A stretch of DNA of 64,000 bases from Fibrobacterota bacterium. Its GTDB lineage: Bacteria > Fibrobacterota > Chitinivibrionia > Chitinivibrionales > Chitinispirillaceae. Of this stretch, positions 52,595 through 61,935 are shown one piece after another; position 1 is the first letter of the stretch; each line of letters starts with the position of its first letter. The notes below the pieces were generated by a model. That model was not told the DNA's origin. It did not search any database and worked only from the letters and a program-made list of their open reading frames with translations. The position numbers and the translations under genes were made by a program. Location of the stretch: contig JAEYNR010000044.1 in the NCBI GenBank assembly GCA_023412475.1, forward strand, positions 26,873 to 90,872, written 5' to 3'.

Positions 52595-54406
52595 GTGATT
52601 CTGAGCCCCGGAGTAACCATTATCCCATACCTTCATGGCAGCATTTTTTTTGCCAGACACGTAAGGTCGCTTTTCCTCAAGCAACGCTTCGACTGCATTG
52701 CAGTTGACATACCATCTGTGTTCCAGCAATCTCTTGGCGATGCAGTTGAAAGACTGCCTCTTATCAGTGCAATGGCCGCCAGAACGATTTCCGACTCCAC
52801 ATTCTACTTCCCTATTGACCCCTGCGATGCAGCAATAGAAGCAGTCAGACAATCAATGCAGAATTACAAACCTTTTTTCTGTATTGGTTCACCATATTTA
52901 AAGGCACCAACACCGCTTCCAGCACTGCCCGATCCCTGCGCAGCTTCCAGACTGGGCTTTGACCTTTTCAGCTCTCTTTGTCTCAAAGCACTCGAAAACC
53001 CAAAAAAAGGGTCGAGTGATGATCTTGAGGGTCAATATATTGCTTCACAGATTCATCAACTCAGGACAAGGTTCAGCAATATTTTAGTTCTGGTTCACTT
53101 TAGAAGCTACATTCGGACCGTTTTCCATTTTTTTCAGGAAAAAAGCTGCAATCTGAAATTTGATCACCATGATGACTGTTCAATAATTTCTGCACTTATC
53201 AACCCTGACCATCTCTATTTCGCCCTGGGAGAGCTCCCTTTTATTACCGGTAAATATGAGAAGGAACGCCATGATCTTTTCGCAGAAACCTTTGATGAAG
53301 TTGAGACCATAAAAGACCTGTTCAGGGAAACCAGAGATGATTATTACACCCAGAAAGAAGAGATCATCACTCTTTCTCCTGTGCGCATTCAAGCCGCATT
53401 GACCTTTCTGCGTAATCTTACCGTATCCTCAGGACGACTTATGCCATCTCTATTTGACATAGTAGAGTCGGCCAAAGGGGTGGGAGGCAACTCATTTGCC
53501 CTCAGGATTCTAAAGAGTGCCCGTTATTATCCATATATATCTATAGAAGAGGTCTCTGGTCATATTGGGGTTGGAATAAACCGGATCAGTACCCGGCAAT
53601 GGGGCGTAGCAGATGCAGTTAACCTGTTTCGTGATTTTGAGGTTCAGTGGCGTACAATTTCCATAAAACCGGACCCCTCCGTTGAACGCAAAAAACAATA
53701 TCGTTTTACCTGGAATCCCTTCGGAATGTGTTCCCATATTCCAGAAGATATACGCATCGAACGGTTTAATGCCTATATCAGAAAGAAAAGTCTCAAAATA
53801 ATGGTGGAAGATTTCGTCAAAAATGAGAAATTCAGTTCTTCTGTAAAAGACGGTATCGATATCAGGGAAACACTGAGAAACTGGCACACCGGAGACATTT
53901 ATGTAAAGGAAATACCGCCATCACAAGGCAAAATCGATACTGTAGTTATTATTTTTGATGATTCACACGATCAGAATTATTCCCATTGCGCCACATGGTA
54001 TGCTGAGCATCAGGAGGAATCTACCCTTAGCTTTTATGCCACCGACCCATTTGAAAATCTTATCGGTCCTGGAATTGCGCAATGCCGCTATGGGGGGCTG
54101 GCGCTGCTTTTCCCACCCAGGCAAATTCCCAATGTCTTTGATATCACCAAAGACCTGCAACTTCCAAATCTTGCAGCACGCCTGACTATTGGCTCGCTTC
54201 TTTTCAGCCAGGAACGGACAGTCGCCTATATAGCACAGAAAAAACCTGGTATTTTTCTTAGAAATATGGCATCAAGATATAAAAAACATCTCCTGTGGAT
54301 TCCCATTAACACGTTTTCTAATGAAACACTGCGGCGGTTACGCAAATTTCACATCCTTAACGGGAAAACTGTACGCAGTTGGGCAGGAAGGTTTATTGGT
54401 GACTAA
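52595..54406 (+). CDS. Large soluble protein of unknown family, MoxR partner
   Basis: 603 residues from a GTG with GAGGA 8 bases upstream, 3 bases after the MoxR gene. No signal peptide or membrane helix. The start (IIPYLHGSIFFARHVRSLFL, then FDCIAVDIPS) is weakly reminiscent of the DUF5682/TraB-like proteins found beside MoxR ATPases elsewhere; this is from memory and uncertain. The C-terminal part has TVVIIFDDSHDQNYSH and a FYATDPFENLIGPGIAQCRY stretch. No VWA domain with a MIDAS motif is visible. Confidence 0.65.
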   Translation: MILSPGVTIIPYLHGSIFFARHVRSLFLKQRFDCIAVDIPSVFQQSLGDAVERLPLISAMAARTISDSTFYFPIDPCDAAIEAVRQSMQNYKPFFCIGSPYLKAPTPLPALPDPCAASRLGFDLFSSLCLKALENPKKGSSDDLEGQYIASQIHQLRTRFSNILVLVHFRSYIRTVFHFFQEKSCNLKFDHHDDCSIISALINPDHLYFALGELPFITGKYEKERHDLFAETFDEVETIKDLFRETRDDYYTQKEEIITLSPVRIQAALTFLRNLTVSSGRLMPSLFDIVESAKGVGGNSFALRILKSARYYPYISIEEVSGHIGVGINRISTRQWGVADAVNLFRDFEVQWRTISIKPDPSVERKKQYRFTWNPFGMCSHIPEDIRIERFNAYIRKKSLKIMVEDFVKNEKFSSSVKDGIDIRETLRNWHTGDIYVKEIPPSQGKIDTVVIIFDDSHDQNYSHCATWYAEHQEESTLSFYATDPFENLIGPGIAQCRYGGLALLFPPRQIPNVFDITKDLQLPNLAARLTIGSLLFSQERTVAYIAQKKPGIFLRNMASRYKKHLLWIPINTFSNETLRRLRKFHILNGKTVRSWAGRFIGD

Positions 54407-54408
54407 TA

Positions 54409-55296
54409 ATGAACAACAAAACAAGGTTTTTAATTATTATTTTAAGCGCTACATTTTCTGTTCCTTTCTCCCAGAAAGATTCTGACAGCCTGTTTTTCTC
54501 AGAACTGGAAAAAAACATACTCCAGGAGTATCTGCTTTGTACCGGTGACTCCCTGCCTTCCCGCAAGGCTCTATTAAAATGGAAATCCAACATCAATTTT
54601 TTAACCGAATCTCAGGACTATCCTGCACTTGTTAAAAAGTATGCAAAAGAAACCGGAATCAATCCTATTGATGCACTCCCCTGTGAAATAATAAACTGGT
54701 CCATTCAACAGCTTCGCGGAAAAAATGAAGCTGCCGAGATTTTAGAGCAGAGTAAAAGACAGATTCTAAGCAAAAGAGCAGACTCTCTTTACCTTCATCA
54801 GCAACTCTCGAAAAATCCGGCGAAACCATATCAGTTCGAAAACATCCCATTTGGAATCACCAAAAAAGGGTTTATGCTTCAGACAGAGCAGTTCCGGAAT
54901 TTAACAGATGATCAAAATTCAGTTATCGTTGATTCTATCATTCTGGGATCATTAGTACTAAAAGCTGCATTTCATTTTGATAGAAACGGATTGCTCAGCC
55001 AGTATGAACTGGAAAGCGCCTGTGCTCCGCTGGATTCTTTAGACCCGTGGGTGAGACCACAGGCTGATTCCATGGCTGCTTTTATGCAACGAAAAATCGG
55101 AAGCGTTGCTGATCACTCCTACCGCGTAGGAAGGTTTGACATCACTCAGGGAAGGCTGGCTATACTGAAACTATGGAATCTTCCAGAGGCCTCAGTGTAT
55201 GCAGGTCTGGCAACCAGTAATTACAGATACTATGCCAAATTAATTGTTAAATCAAAGCCTAAATCAAATGAGATGCAAAAAGATACTGTTCACTAA
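54409..55296 (+). CDS. Secreted hypothetical protein
   Basis: 295 residues with a signal peptide (about 1-19, MNNKTRFLIIILSATFSVP). The mature part is helical and Lys/Ser-rich with no cysteine or known motif. It begins 2 bases after the stop of the MoxR-partner gene, so it shares that operon, yet it is exported. It might be an unrelated cargo. Confidence 0.65.
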   Translation: MNNKTRFLIIILSATFSVPFSQKDSDSLFFSELEKNILQEYLLCTGDSLPSRKALLKWKSNINFLTESQDYPALVKKYAKETGINPIDALPCEIINWSIQQLRGKNEAAEILEQSKRQILSKRADSLYLHQQLSKNPAKPYQFENIPFGITKKGFMLQTEQFRNLTDDQNSVIVDSIILGSLVLKAAFHFDRNGLLSQYELESACAPLDSLDPWVRPQADSMAAFMQRKIGSVADHSYRVGRFDITQGRLAILKLWNLPEASVYAGLATSNYRYYAKLIVKSKPKSNEMQKDTVH

Positions 55297-55465
55297 ATAT
55301 AGCAATATGGCCAGAATGGTTATATCTGCTATAATCCGTCCAATCACCGGAACTTTACTTTCTGAACGATCCTCTTTTCTGGATGCTTTATATATTACAG
55401 AATCCATAAAAATCACATATTTTAAAAAATGAGTTGAACATAAAAACGTATCTGATTATATCATA

Positions 55466-55867
55466 ATGGCAGACCAAATCAATAACATCGACCACTTGGT
55501 ATTGCATCGGTTTTCCTGGTGTGATATTGTGATTATTCTTGTTCTTTTTGTTGGAATCTTTCTTACTTTTCCAGCAATCAGTTCTCTTTCTCCCCAAACA
55601 GTATTGGTTTTTGAGGATAACCGGATCATTGCAGAATATCCCATAGATCAAAACCGCACTTTCGATGTGAAGGGAAAAATGGGTTTAATGAGAGTAAAAA
55701 TCCAGGACCGTTCAGTTTCTGTTAATAGCTCACCCTGCCCCCACCAGCTCTGTGTACTCCATGGCCATATCAGTAAAGCTACCAGCCAGATTGTCTGCAT
55801 CCCTAACCACATCTTAATAACAATTGATGCAAAAAAAGGTGACCAGCTTGATGCAATCGCACGATGA
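55466..55867 (+). CDS. Membrane-anchored NusG-domain-II protein
   Basis: 133 residues. One N-terminal membrane helix (about 22-42, IVIILVLFVGIFLTFPAIS) precedes an extracytoplasmic NusG-II domain with the conserved SPCPHQLCVLHGHI motif (about 90-103), whose two Cys flank PHQL. Family members are commonly found next to Gx transporter (HepS-component-I-like), ApbE or Rnf-type genes. The next gene overlaps by 17 bases and fits. Confidence 0.85.
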   Translation: MADQINNIDHLVLHRFSWCDIVIILVLFVGIFLTFPAISSLSPQTVLVFEDNRIIAEYPIDQNRTFDVKGKMGLMRVKIQDRSVSVNSSPCPHQLCVLHGHISKATSQIVCIPNHILITIDAKKGDQLDAIAR

Positions 55868-57011
55868 GAAAAATCAGTTTTCGATAAAAGCCGTCTGGCT
55901 TCTTTTGGCGATTGCCCTGAATGCGCTGGAGTTGTTTATACCCCGCATCCCAGTTCTGCCATGGCTTAAACCGGGTCTGGCAAACTGCATTACGGTTGTG
56001 TGGATAATCCGTTACGGTGTGAAGGATGCAATCCTTTTCACACTACTCCGTTCATGGATTTCCGGTTTTTATTTCGGATTTTCTCTTCTTACCCTTACTC
56101 TTTCGCTCTCAGGAGGAATTATAGCCACTGCAGCAATGGGGCTGGCATGGAATGTTTTGGGGAAAAGGGGTATGCTGGGCACAGTTGGCCTGAGCATTAC
56201 AGGAGCATTTTTCCACAACGGTGCTCAATTGGTAGTTGTTTACTTCCTCCTCACACATAATGTTTCAGTTTTTTACCAACTGCCATTTATGGGGGCTGCA
56301 TCAATTGTTTTTGGCACATTTGCAGGATTGATTGTTCCACCGGTCTGGAATGTCCTCAACCGTATGGAGTTACCGAAAGTGAAGCGCAATTCTCCTGCTG
56401 GTCAAAAGCCATTAACTGCGGAAAACGCCATAAGATGCTGTATAGTGCTTCTGTTTTGTTTTTCTCTTTTTCTTATCAGTGATATTCTTGTCATCTCAAT
56501 CATTGCAGTGATTTTCACAGGTATGATTACTTTAATCCGCCGTTCGTGGAAAGTGATAACCTATCCGTTAAAATTCTGGCCTCTATTTCTATTTATACTC
56601 TCAATGTATCTGTTTTTTTCCTATGGAAAGAGGCTTCCTGTAGTTTCCTTTCTGACCTATGAGGGGTTGAACATTGCAGCTATACAGATCTTAAGAGTGT
56701 GGATATGGATAGAGGCGGGATTTCTGCTTTCACAGTTCCGGTTTCACGAAACTTTTTTCTTTGTTTTAGGATTGGTATTCCGCAACCAGCAAGCTACTCT
56801 GGTTGCAGGAATTCTAGCATTGGAGTCGTTTCCTGAGCTGCTCAGTTTTGCCAAAAGCAAGGAGAGTATCTCAGGGCTGAATTTTTTACGGACTCCCTGT
56901 GAAGCCATCATTGGATATCTTAAGAGGATACAGTTATTTATCAGTGACAAGTGGGAGGGTAGCGCAGAACCTCCCGCTGGAAATTCTCCTTTGTTGAGAC
57001 AGCCTGAATGA
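55851..57011 (+). CDS. Gx transporter-family membrane protein with extra C-terminal membrane domain
   Basis: About 386 residues from the ATG at 55851, with AAGGTGA upstream. The first half (about 12-180) matches the Gx transporter/heptaprenyl-diphosphate-synthase component I family: PGLANCITVVWI, LRSWISGFYFG, GAFFHNGAQLVVVYF. The second half (about 190-345) has four or so further membrane spans with an EcfT/CbiQ-like look (YEGLNIAAIQILRVWIW), suggesting an S-component/T-component fusion. That part is inference. Overlaps the NusG-II gene, so the two are probably translated together. Confidence 0.75.
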   Translation: MQSHDEKNQFSIKAVWLLLAIALNALELFIPRIPVLPWLKPGLANCITVVWIIRYGVKDAILFTLLRSWISGFYFGFSLLTLTLSLSGGIIATAAMGLAWNVLGKRGMLGTVGLSITGAFFHNGAQLVVVYFLLTHNVSVFYQLPFMGAASIVFGTFAGLIVPPVWNVLNRMELPKVKRNSPAGQKPLTAENAIRCCIVLLFCFSLFLISDILVISIIAVIFTGMITLIRRSWKVITYPLKFWPLFLFILSMYLFFSYGKRLPVVSFLTYEGLNIAAIQILRVWIWIEAGFLLSQFRFHETFFFVLGLVFRNQQATLVAGILALESFPELLSFAKSKESISGLNFLRTPCEAIIGYLKRIQLFISDKWEGSAEPPAGNSPLLRQPE

Positions 57012-57072
57012 ACATATTGACTTGTCCAGTCTGAAGCTGACATGTGGAGACGTCCAGCCGGTACGACTGTAC

Positions 57073-57693
57073 TTAGATAGTTATTACAAGTTTTAAAGCA
57101 ATACCCGCAAACACAGCTCCTGCAATCCGGTTCATTATCTTCTGAGCACGCACTGAGCCGTTTAGAAGTTTACTTATTAAACTGGAAAACAGAGAAATCA
57201 CTCCAAAAACCAGAATCGTTGAAAGAATAAATAGTGCACCTAGAATAAAAAATTGATATGACAGCGGGCCATAATCAGAACTTGTGAATTGAGGCAGGAA
57301 TGCCAGAAAAAAGATGGATACTTTAGGGTTAGTCACATTCATTATAACCCCTCTTCGATACAGTTGAAAACCGGTGATTTGTCTTTGCTCCTGATTTTCA
57401 GCCCTCTTTACAGAAGCTCTCAGTGAGTGCCAGGATAAATAAAGCAGGTAAAGTGCGCCAGCCCACTTTAAAAGCATAAATGCCAGTGAAGAATCTTTAA
57501 AGAGAGTTGTTATGCCTAAAGCAACGATTGTGGTATGAAATAGTAAACCACTGCACAATCCGGCAGTTACAACTATCCCTGATCTTGGACCATACATGGC
57601 AGAATGAATCAGTACAAACAGATTGTCCGGTCCGGGCGAAAGCGCTAAAAGCACCGAAGCGGCAAAAAAGGCTATAATTACTTCCGGAGGCAT
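57073..57693 (-). CDS. LysE/RhtB-family amino-acid exporter
   Basis: 206 residues, about six membrane helices. ALSPGPDNLFVLIHSAMYGPRSGI is the family start (the SPGPD motif), and GVIMNVTNPKVSIFFLAFLPQF is the second conserved block. Substrate unknown. It converges on the Gx-transporter gene. Confidence 0.92.
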   Translation of the reverse strand: MPPEVIIAFFAASVLLALSPGPDNLFVLIHSAMYGPRSGIVVTAGLCSGLLFHTTIVALGITTLFKDSSLAFMLLKWAGALYLLYLSWHSLRASVKRAENQEQRQITGFQLYRRGVIMNVTNPKVSIFFLAFLPQFTSSDYGPLSYQFFILGALFILSTILVFGVISLFSSLISKLLNGSVRAQKIMNRIAGAVFAGIALKLVITI

Positions 57694-57891
57694 AAAATAC
57701 TACTTTTAAAAATGGGATAATAAATAATAGCATAAAATACTCAATTCATCTCATGAACACACAAAGAGAATCATAGCAGATTTTACAATTTCCAGGGGAA
57801 GTAGTGCGGCAGAGGAGTTTTTTGGATTCTTTTTTTTGGAGGGGGAGAATTTTTAGGAAAGTAGGTTGCGATTTCAAATTCCTGGTATGTT

Positions 57892-57935
57892 CCCCAGAGG
57901 TGAAAGCTTTATTTGAAAAGGAGTCACCTCTGGGG
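57892..57935. repeat. Palindromic dispersed repeat, copy B
   Basis: CCCCAGAGGTGA (57892-57903) pairs perfectly with TCACCTCTGGGG (57924-57935); ATGT/ACAT flanking extends the stem after a T-T mismatch. About 25 bases of upstream flank (TTGCGATTTC ... GGTATGTT) match copy C. Lies about 415 bases downstream of the RAYT-like gene's stop. Confidence 0.85.
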
Positions 57936-58105
57936 TACATGTGATCCCAGCCACTCTTTGTCAATCACCGGAAAGCAAAATTTTTCTGAGTCTTAGGTAA
58001 AGGCTTTAATCAAAATCCGTTTTCATTTTGTGCGCATCGGAAATTTCTCATTTGAGGGGATGGAATTTGTGAAAACATAGTTGCAATTTCCATTACAGGT
58101 ATGTT

Positions 58106-58152
58106 CCCCAGCAGATAAAGATTCAATGCGAAAAAGAGTCAACTCTTGAGGT
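58106..58152. repeat. Palindromic dispersed repeat, copy C (degenerate)
   Basis: CCCCAGCAGAT (58106-58116) and AACTCTTGAGGT (58141-58152) correspond to the arms of copy B, but several stem pairs are lost. The flank TTGCAATTTC ... GGTATGTT and the downstream CTTTGTCAA are shared with B, so this is a homologous copy and not a chance palindrome. Confidence 0.6.
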
Positions 58153-58350
58153 ATGTGGCAATTAAAGATTTCTTTGTCAACAACTAATATGCAACCCGTT
58201 TTTTATTCTTTAACAGCTTCAACTTCATTAGCTAACATTCTCATGTCGCAAAAATACCGGTGCCATTTCTTTTGAGGGTATTACAATTTTCTTAAACTAA
58301 AACAAGCATCTACTTTAATAAAGTCTTCCGGTTAACATTTCCAACTTCAT

Positions 58351-59316
58351 TCAGGTCATCTCTTTTAAAACTTTTTCAATTAGATACTCCTTATTCTCTA
58401 CATTTCTGAATCTGGTAAGCATTCTGGAAACTGCCGCTTCAGTCACTCTTAAATACCTAGCCAAATCTGCTCCACTGAATTCGTACCGGCGCTTGCAAAT
58501 GAAAACAAAAAGCTCTCTCCCAGTAGATCGAACATCAGACTGACCGGTACGATAAAGATCTTCATTTTCCATGATCAGAAACCTGGTCACTTTTCCATGA
58601 ATCTCTTCCATTTTAACATTTTCACTGATATGGCGAGCAACATGTGAGCGCCTGCAGCGATCTACCTCCATCACATGCTCGACAAACTCCTCTTTCCCTA
58701 TCACCCATAATTGCGGTTTCTGAAAACCCTGCCTTCCTCGATTGATGTCTTTTATTTTAGAGGTAATATCATCGCAGTCATCTATATCTTTTAAAAACTG
58801 TAAATAGGCCTCTTTGGAATCTATATTCATCTTTTTAAGTACAACATCTTTATCTATCAGCTCGGAAGTGCTGTGTCCCATAATAACCGAATGGCTGCAG
58901 AACTTATAGTAGTTAAGTTCATCCATGCCCATTTCCCCCAGTTGCACTCCTTCCAGATGAACTGCGCGTATTAGTTCCTTAAGCCGTTCATCCTCTACTA
59001 TTATCGATCTAAAGCGGGAAGAGAAAACAGTTCCATCACGGTTCAGAACCTTGTTTATTTTTTTGGCAAGAATGGAGTTGAAATGCTGCATTGTAAGGGA
59101 GATCGACTGCTCAGTGGACTGAAGAACCATGTGGTATTGGTTTAAGGAGATGGAGAATGCATGACAGATGAAACCGTATTTCTTTATAGTTTTTGCCAAC
59201 TGTTTAAGAAAGAAGGTTTTAATTTCGTCATTTTTAAACATTTCAAGTTCATGAACGCCAATAGATGAGACCTGATAGATAACGCCAGGGGCTACGATTC
59301 TTGGTTTTGTGCTCAT
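58351..59316 (-). CDS. RAYT/Y1-transposase-like protein lacking catalytic residues
   Basis: 321 residues. The N-terminal ~130 follow the REP-associated tyrosine transposase (Y1/IS200-like) template: a VIYQVSSIGVHE start, FICHAFSISLNQYHMVLQS at the HUH position, VFSSRFRSIIVEDE, and LIRAVHLEGVQLGEMG. Canonical members read NHxHLL and RYIHLNPVRA here. The first His is Gln (NQYH) and the catalytic Tyr position is Ala (RAVHL). The C-terminal part has a helix-turn-helix (FSGADLARYLRVTEAAVSRML). A GGAG site precedes the ATG. It is flanked by three copies of a palindromic repeat (57892, 58106, 59388). Probably a DNA-binding, non-cleaving derivative. Confidence 0.8.
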   Translation of the reverse strand: MSTKPRIVAPGVIYQVSSIGVHELEMFKNDEIKTFFLKQLAKTIKKYGFICHAFSISLNQYHMVLQSTEQSISLTMQHFNSILAKKINKVLNRDGTVFSSRFRSIIVEDERLKELIRAVHLEGVQLGEMGMDELNYYKFCSHSVIMGHSTSELIDKDVVLKKMNIDSKEAYLQFLKDIDDCDDITSKIKDINRGRQGFQKPQLWVIGKEEFVEHVMEVDRCRRSHVARHISENVKMEEIHGKVTRFLIMENEDLYRTGQSDVRSTGRELFVFICKRRYEFSGADLARYLRVTEAAVSRMLTRFRNVENKEYLIEKVLKEMT

Positions 59317-59387
59317 GGGGGCATTCTCCTTTTTGGGGATGGATGGTATTAGAGAAAATAAAGCTGCAATTTCTGTTCCTATGAAAA

Positions 59388-59432
59388 GCCCCAGAGGTAA
59401 AAGGTTTACAATTCAAAATTCACCTCTGGGGC
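59388..59432. repeat. Palindromic dispersed repeat, copy D, upstream of the RAYT-like gene
   Basis: GCCCCAGAGGT (59388-59398) pairs perfectly with ACCTCTGGGGC (59422-59432), 11 bp. The loop contains AGGTTTACAA as in copy A, and the 5' flank CTGCAATTTC matches B and C. It lies 72 bases upstream of the RAYT-like start codon, so it could also be an operator or leader hairpin. Confidence 0.85.
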
Positions 59433-59707
59433 AACTACCCGGATCAGGAAAAAAGGAAAAACACCCATCTGAAACTACCATTATTTTCTCCCAAACTATA
59501 TGAAGAATAAATCTTCAATCATCTTCTTTCACAAACAGCCCTTTTCTTTCCTCTTAAATATTTGCTTATAGAAACAAGCAACCGAATTATTCTTTTTCCA
59601 AATCTGCTTTACTCCTTAACCTTTGAAGCTGGTGTTGCTTTTGCTTTTTGGTAATATGAAAAACTATTAACTCCTTTCCTTTTAACTCATAGAATCAAGG
59701 ATCTGTA

Positions 59708-60406
59708 TTGAAACGTATCAATTGGTTAAATATGCTGCCGATAATCATCACAGTTGTAATAATAGGCGGGCTTTTTTTAAGCTGGTTCCTGTTCCCAAGT
59801 GTGCAGAACTTGTCGAAAGAAGCATGGGATGTTTTACTTAGCGGAAACCGTGAACAACTCAGAAGTTGGGTCTCTCAGTTTGGAGCAGCAGGAGTAGTAA
59901 TTCTGCTTTTTTTCTTTCTAGTCCAGATATTTGCTTTTGTTCTTCCATCATGGCTTCTTGTGGTGGTCAGTATTCTAGCCTACGGTCCGATAATCGGGGG
60001 AATTGTGGCATTAACCGGTAGTGTACTTGCTGCATCGGTTGCATATTGGATTGGTCGAATATTTGGCGAATTTACCATAAAAAAGATAATCGGCCAGAAA
60101 TCCGAAAAAAAAATGAAACCTTATCTGCAGCGATACGGCTTCTGGGTGGTGGCTATTTTCAAGCTTGCACCGTTTCTCTCCAACGATATCATAAGTTATA
60201 CAGCGGGGCTGGTCTCAATGAGCTTTCCCCGTTTTTTTCTGGCTTCTGTGGTCGGAACAAGCCCACTGGTAGTATTAATCGCATTTCTTGGTGAAACTAA
60301 TGAGCGACTCTGGAATGGCTTTTTTATAGTGTCAGTTTTCAGTATTATCGGATTTATAATTTATGTGTGGTGGGATCAAAAACAGCAGCCAACACTTTCC
60401 ACATAA
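59708..60406 (+). CDS. TVP38/TMEM64-family membrane protein
   Basis: 232 residues from a TTG start with AAGGA 6 bases upstream. About five membrane helices. The family motif is seen as GSVLAASVAYWIGRIFGEFTI and FKLAPFLSNDIISYTAGL. DedA/TVP38 proteins are thought to move lipids or maintain membrane homeostasis; the role here is unknown. The C-terminal helix is followed by a short polar tail. Confidence 0.88.
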   Translation: MKRINWLNMLPIIITVVIIGGLFLSWFLFPSVQNLSKEAWDVLLSGNREQLRSWVSQFGAAGVVILLFFFLVQIFAFVLPSWLLVVVSILAYGPIIGGIVALTGSVLAASVAYWIGRIFGEFTIKKIIGQKSEKKMKPYLQRYGFWVVAIFKLAPFLSNDIISYTAGLVSMSFPRFFLASVVGTSPLVVLIAFLGETNERLWNGFFIVSVFSIIGFIIYVWWDQKQQPTLST

Positions 60407-61194
60407 CAGAGGTTAGGTCATATTCGTAGTGAGTTGCCCATGTTAAGGTAGCTCTGCCCTGTAAGGCTGACTATCTTAAATGTCATTATCCTTATCCTAT
60501 TTAGTTTCTGAAGGAGCGCCTCATCTTATCACTGCTGTCCTCTGATACCCCTCCTTTTACGTTGATGTACCATACTTTACTTCCCCATCTTTGGAATAGA
60601 TGTTATCGTAAAGAACTTGTTACAGTGACTCGCCTGATTGCTCCATTTTTCAGTGCGTTTAACTCGATGCAGTCTTAGATTTCGGGAACTCACAGCTTCA
60701 CTCACCATAACGCGTTGCCGCGTTTCGCCTGCGCCTGATTTGAGATGATCGGCAGTTCTCCACCTTACATTCCTTTCGGGGCTATGTGTCTAATTCAGGG
60801 CTACACTCTTCACCTCGTTAAACTTGCATTGGTCCGTGCGTCCTTATTTAAGGGGCTCCCAATAACTACAGAGTGATTTGGTTCAAACCTACTCCGGAAA
60901 ACCTCCTTGTTTTCTTGAGATTGGCTCATTACCAGGTCAACCGAATAATAAATTTCAAAGTAAATAGAAAAGATCAATCCCAGAAAGAGCGAAATAGCAG
61001 GGGTGCGAGGAGCTCTGTAGAAGTTTGTTTAAAAAATCACCACGCTTGACCTGTGCAAGGGGAGCCGTTTCTCATTTTGAAGGGGAGCAGAAACTTTAGT
61101 AATTATTGATGAATAATATTAAGATCCAGTGAGAAGAGGCAGATGCCACGCCCGACACAGAGGGCGTGGTGGTTTGCGGTTTGGCTGCAAGTAA
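60407..61194. other. Gap with a structured-looking, non-coding segment
   Basis: About 790 bases without a gene. From about 60530 to 60860 the minus strand is purine-rich with short GC-rich hairpins (GAAACGCGGCAACGCGTT, AGGCGCAGGCG). It is frequently interrupted by stops in all frames, and its composition differs from the AT-rich flanks. It is reminiscent of the non-coding part of a group II intron or another structured RNA, but no domain V or GUGYG end was identified. Treat as unassigned. Confidence 0.35.
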
Positions 61195-61635
61195 TTATTC
61201 TCCTGGCATAGGAGGCGTACCTTCATCAGGAGATGGTTGTGTGGGTGGTCCATCCGGAGATGGTTGTGCAGTGTCTGCATCCTCCTGCGGAGCTTCTCCA
61301 TCTGCTGCCGCTGGTTCGACACGGGTAGCAATGTTTCTACCTGCCTCAGTTATGTACATCACTCGCAGCTCTGTATTTAAACGAAGAATCTGATCCGCAC
61401 TCCCAGCGGAAAAAACGGTCTCAGAATTAAAATAGATAGTATCGGTTCCCTCCATGGTATTGATTACAAACATACTGTCCTGTAAATTAACAGATTCGAC
61501 AGTGCCCACTATCTCCATTGTATCGGTACTCATACCATTGCCAGCGGTATCCTGGCCATTTGAAGGACCGTTTCCTTGTGCAGATACTAAAAGGCACATA
61601 AAAAGAATCAGAAATGAAATATTTCGGAAAATCAT
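61195..61635 (-). CDS. Small secreted protein with Pro/Asp-rich tail
   Basis: 146 residues. Signal peptide (about 1-19), then a beta-rich domain (about 40-105) with TMEIVGTVESVNLQDSMFVI, resembling a DUF5666/OB-like fold. The Pro/Asp/Gln-rich tail carries two QPSPDxxPT repeats (123-140). Probably periplasmic or surface exposed. The family assignment is weak. Confidence 0.6.
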   Translation of the reverse strand: MIFRNISFLILFMCLLVSAQGNGPSNGQDTAGNGMSTDTMEIVGTVESVNLQDSMFVINTMEGTDTIYFNSETVFSAGSADQILRLNTELRVMYITEAGRNIATRVEPAAADGEAPQEDADTAQPSPDGPPTQPSPDEGTPPMPGE

Positions 61636-61800
61636 AATAGACTCCTTTAATTACATCCATGTTACTTAAACACACACGCCCTTCCAATGGTACACTTTTT
61701 GCAAGACTCCTATAAGTGAATAGAAAGCCAGCAACTACCAAAAGCCTCTCTACTTAATAATTCGATCGTTATAAGAAAAAGTTTGAAAAGTAAAAGAATT

Positions 61801-61850
61801 TCGGATAGCTAATAAAGGATGACGAATGACGGAAATCGGGTATCGGAATG
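61801..61850. repeat. Decayed 7-bp-periodic tract
   Basis: Reads as heptamers GGATAGC, TAATAAA, GGATGAC, GAATGAC, GGAAATC, GGGTATC, GGAATGC. Close in sequence to the clean array at 63537. Confidence 0.45.
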
Positions 61851-61935
61851 CACTCTCTCAGTGGTGATGTGCCAACCCTTGCAGTCTGTTCTGAAATGAA
61901 ACATGAGTTCCCCCGTTCCTGATTTTGAATCGGTT

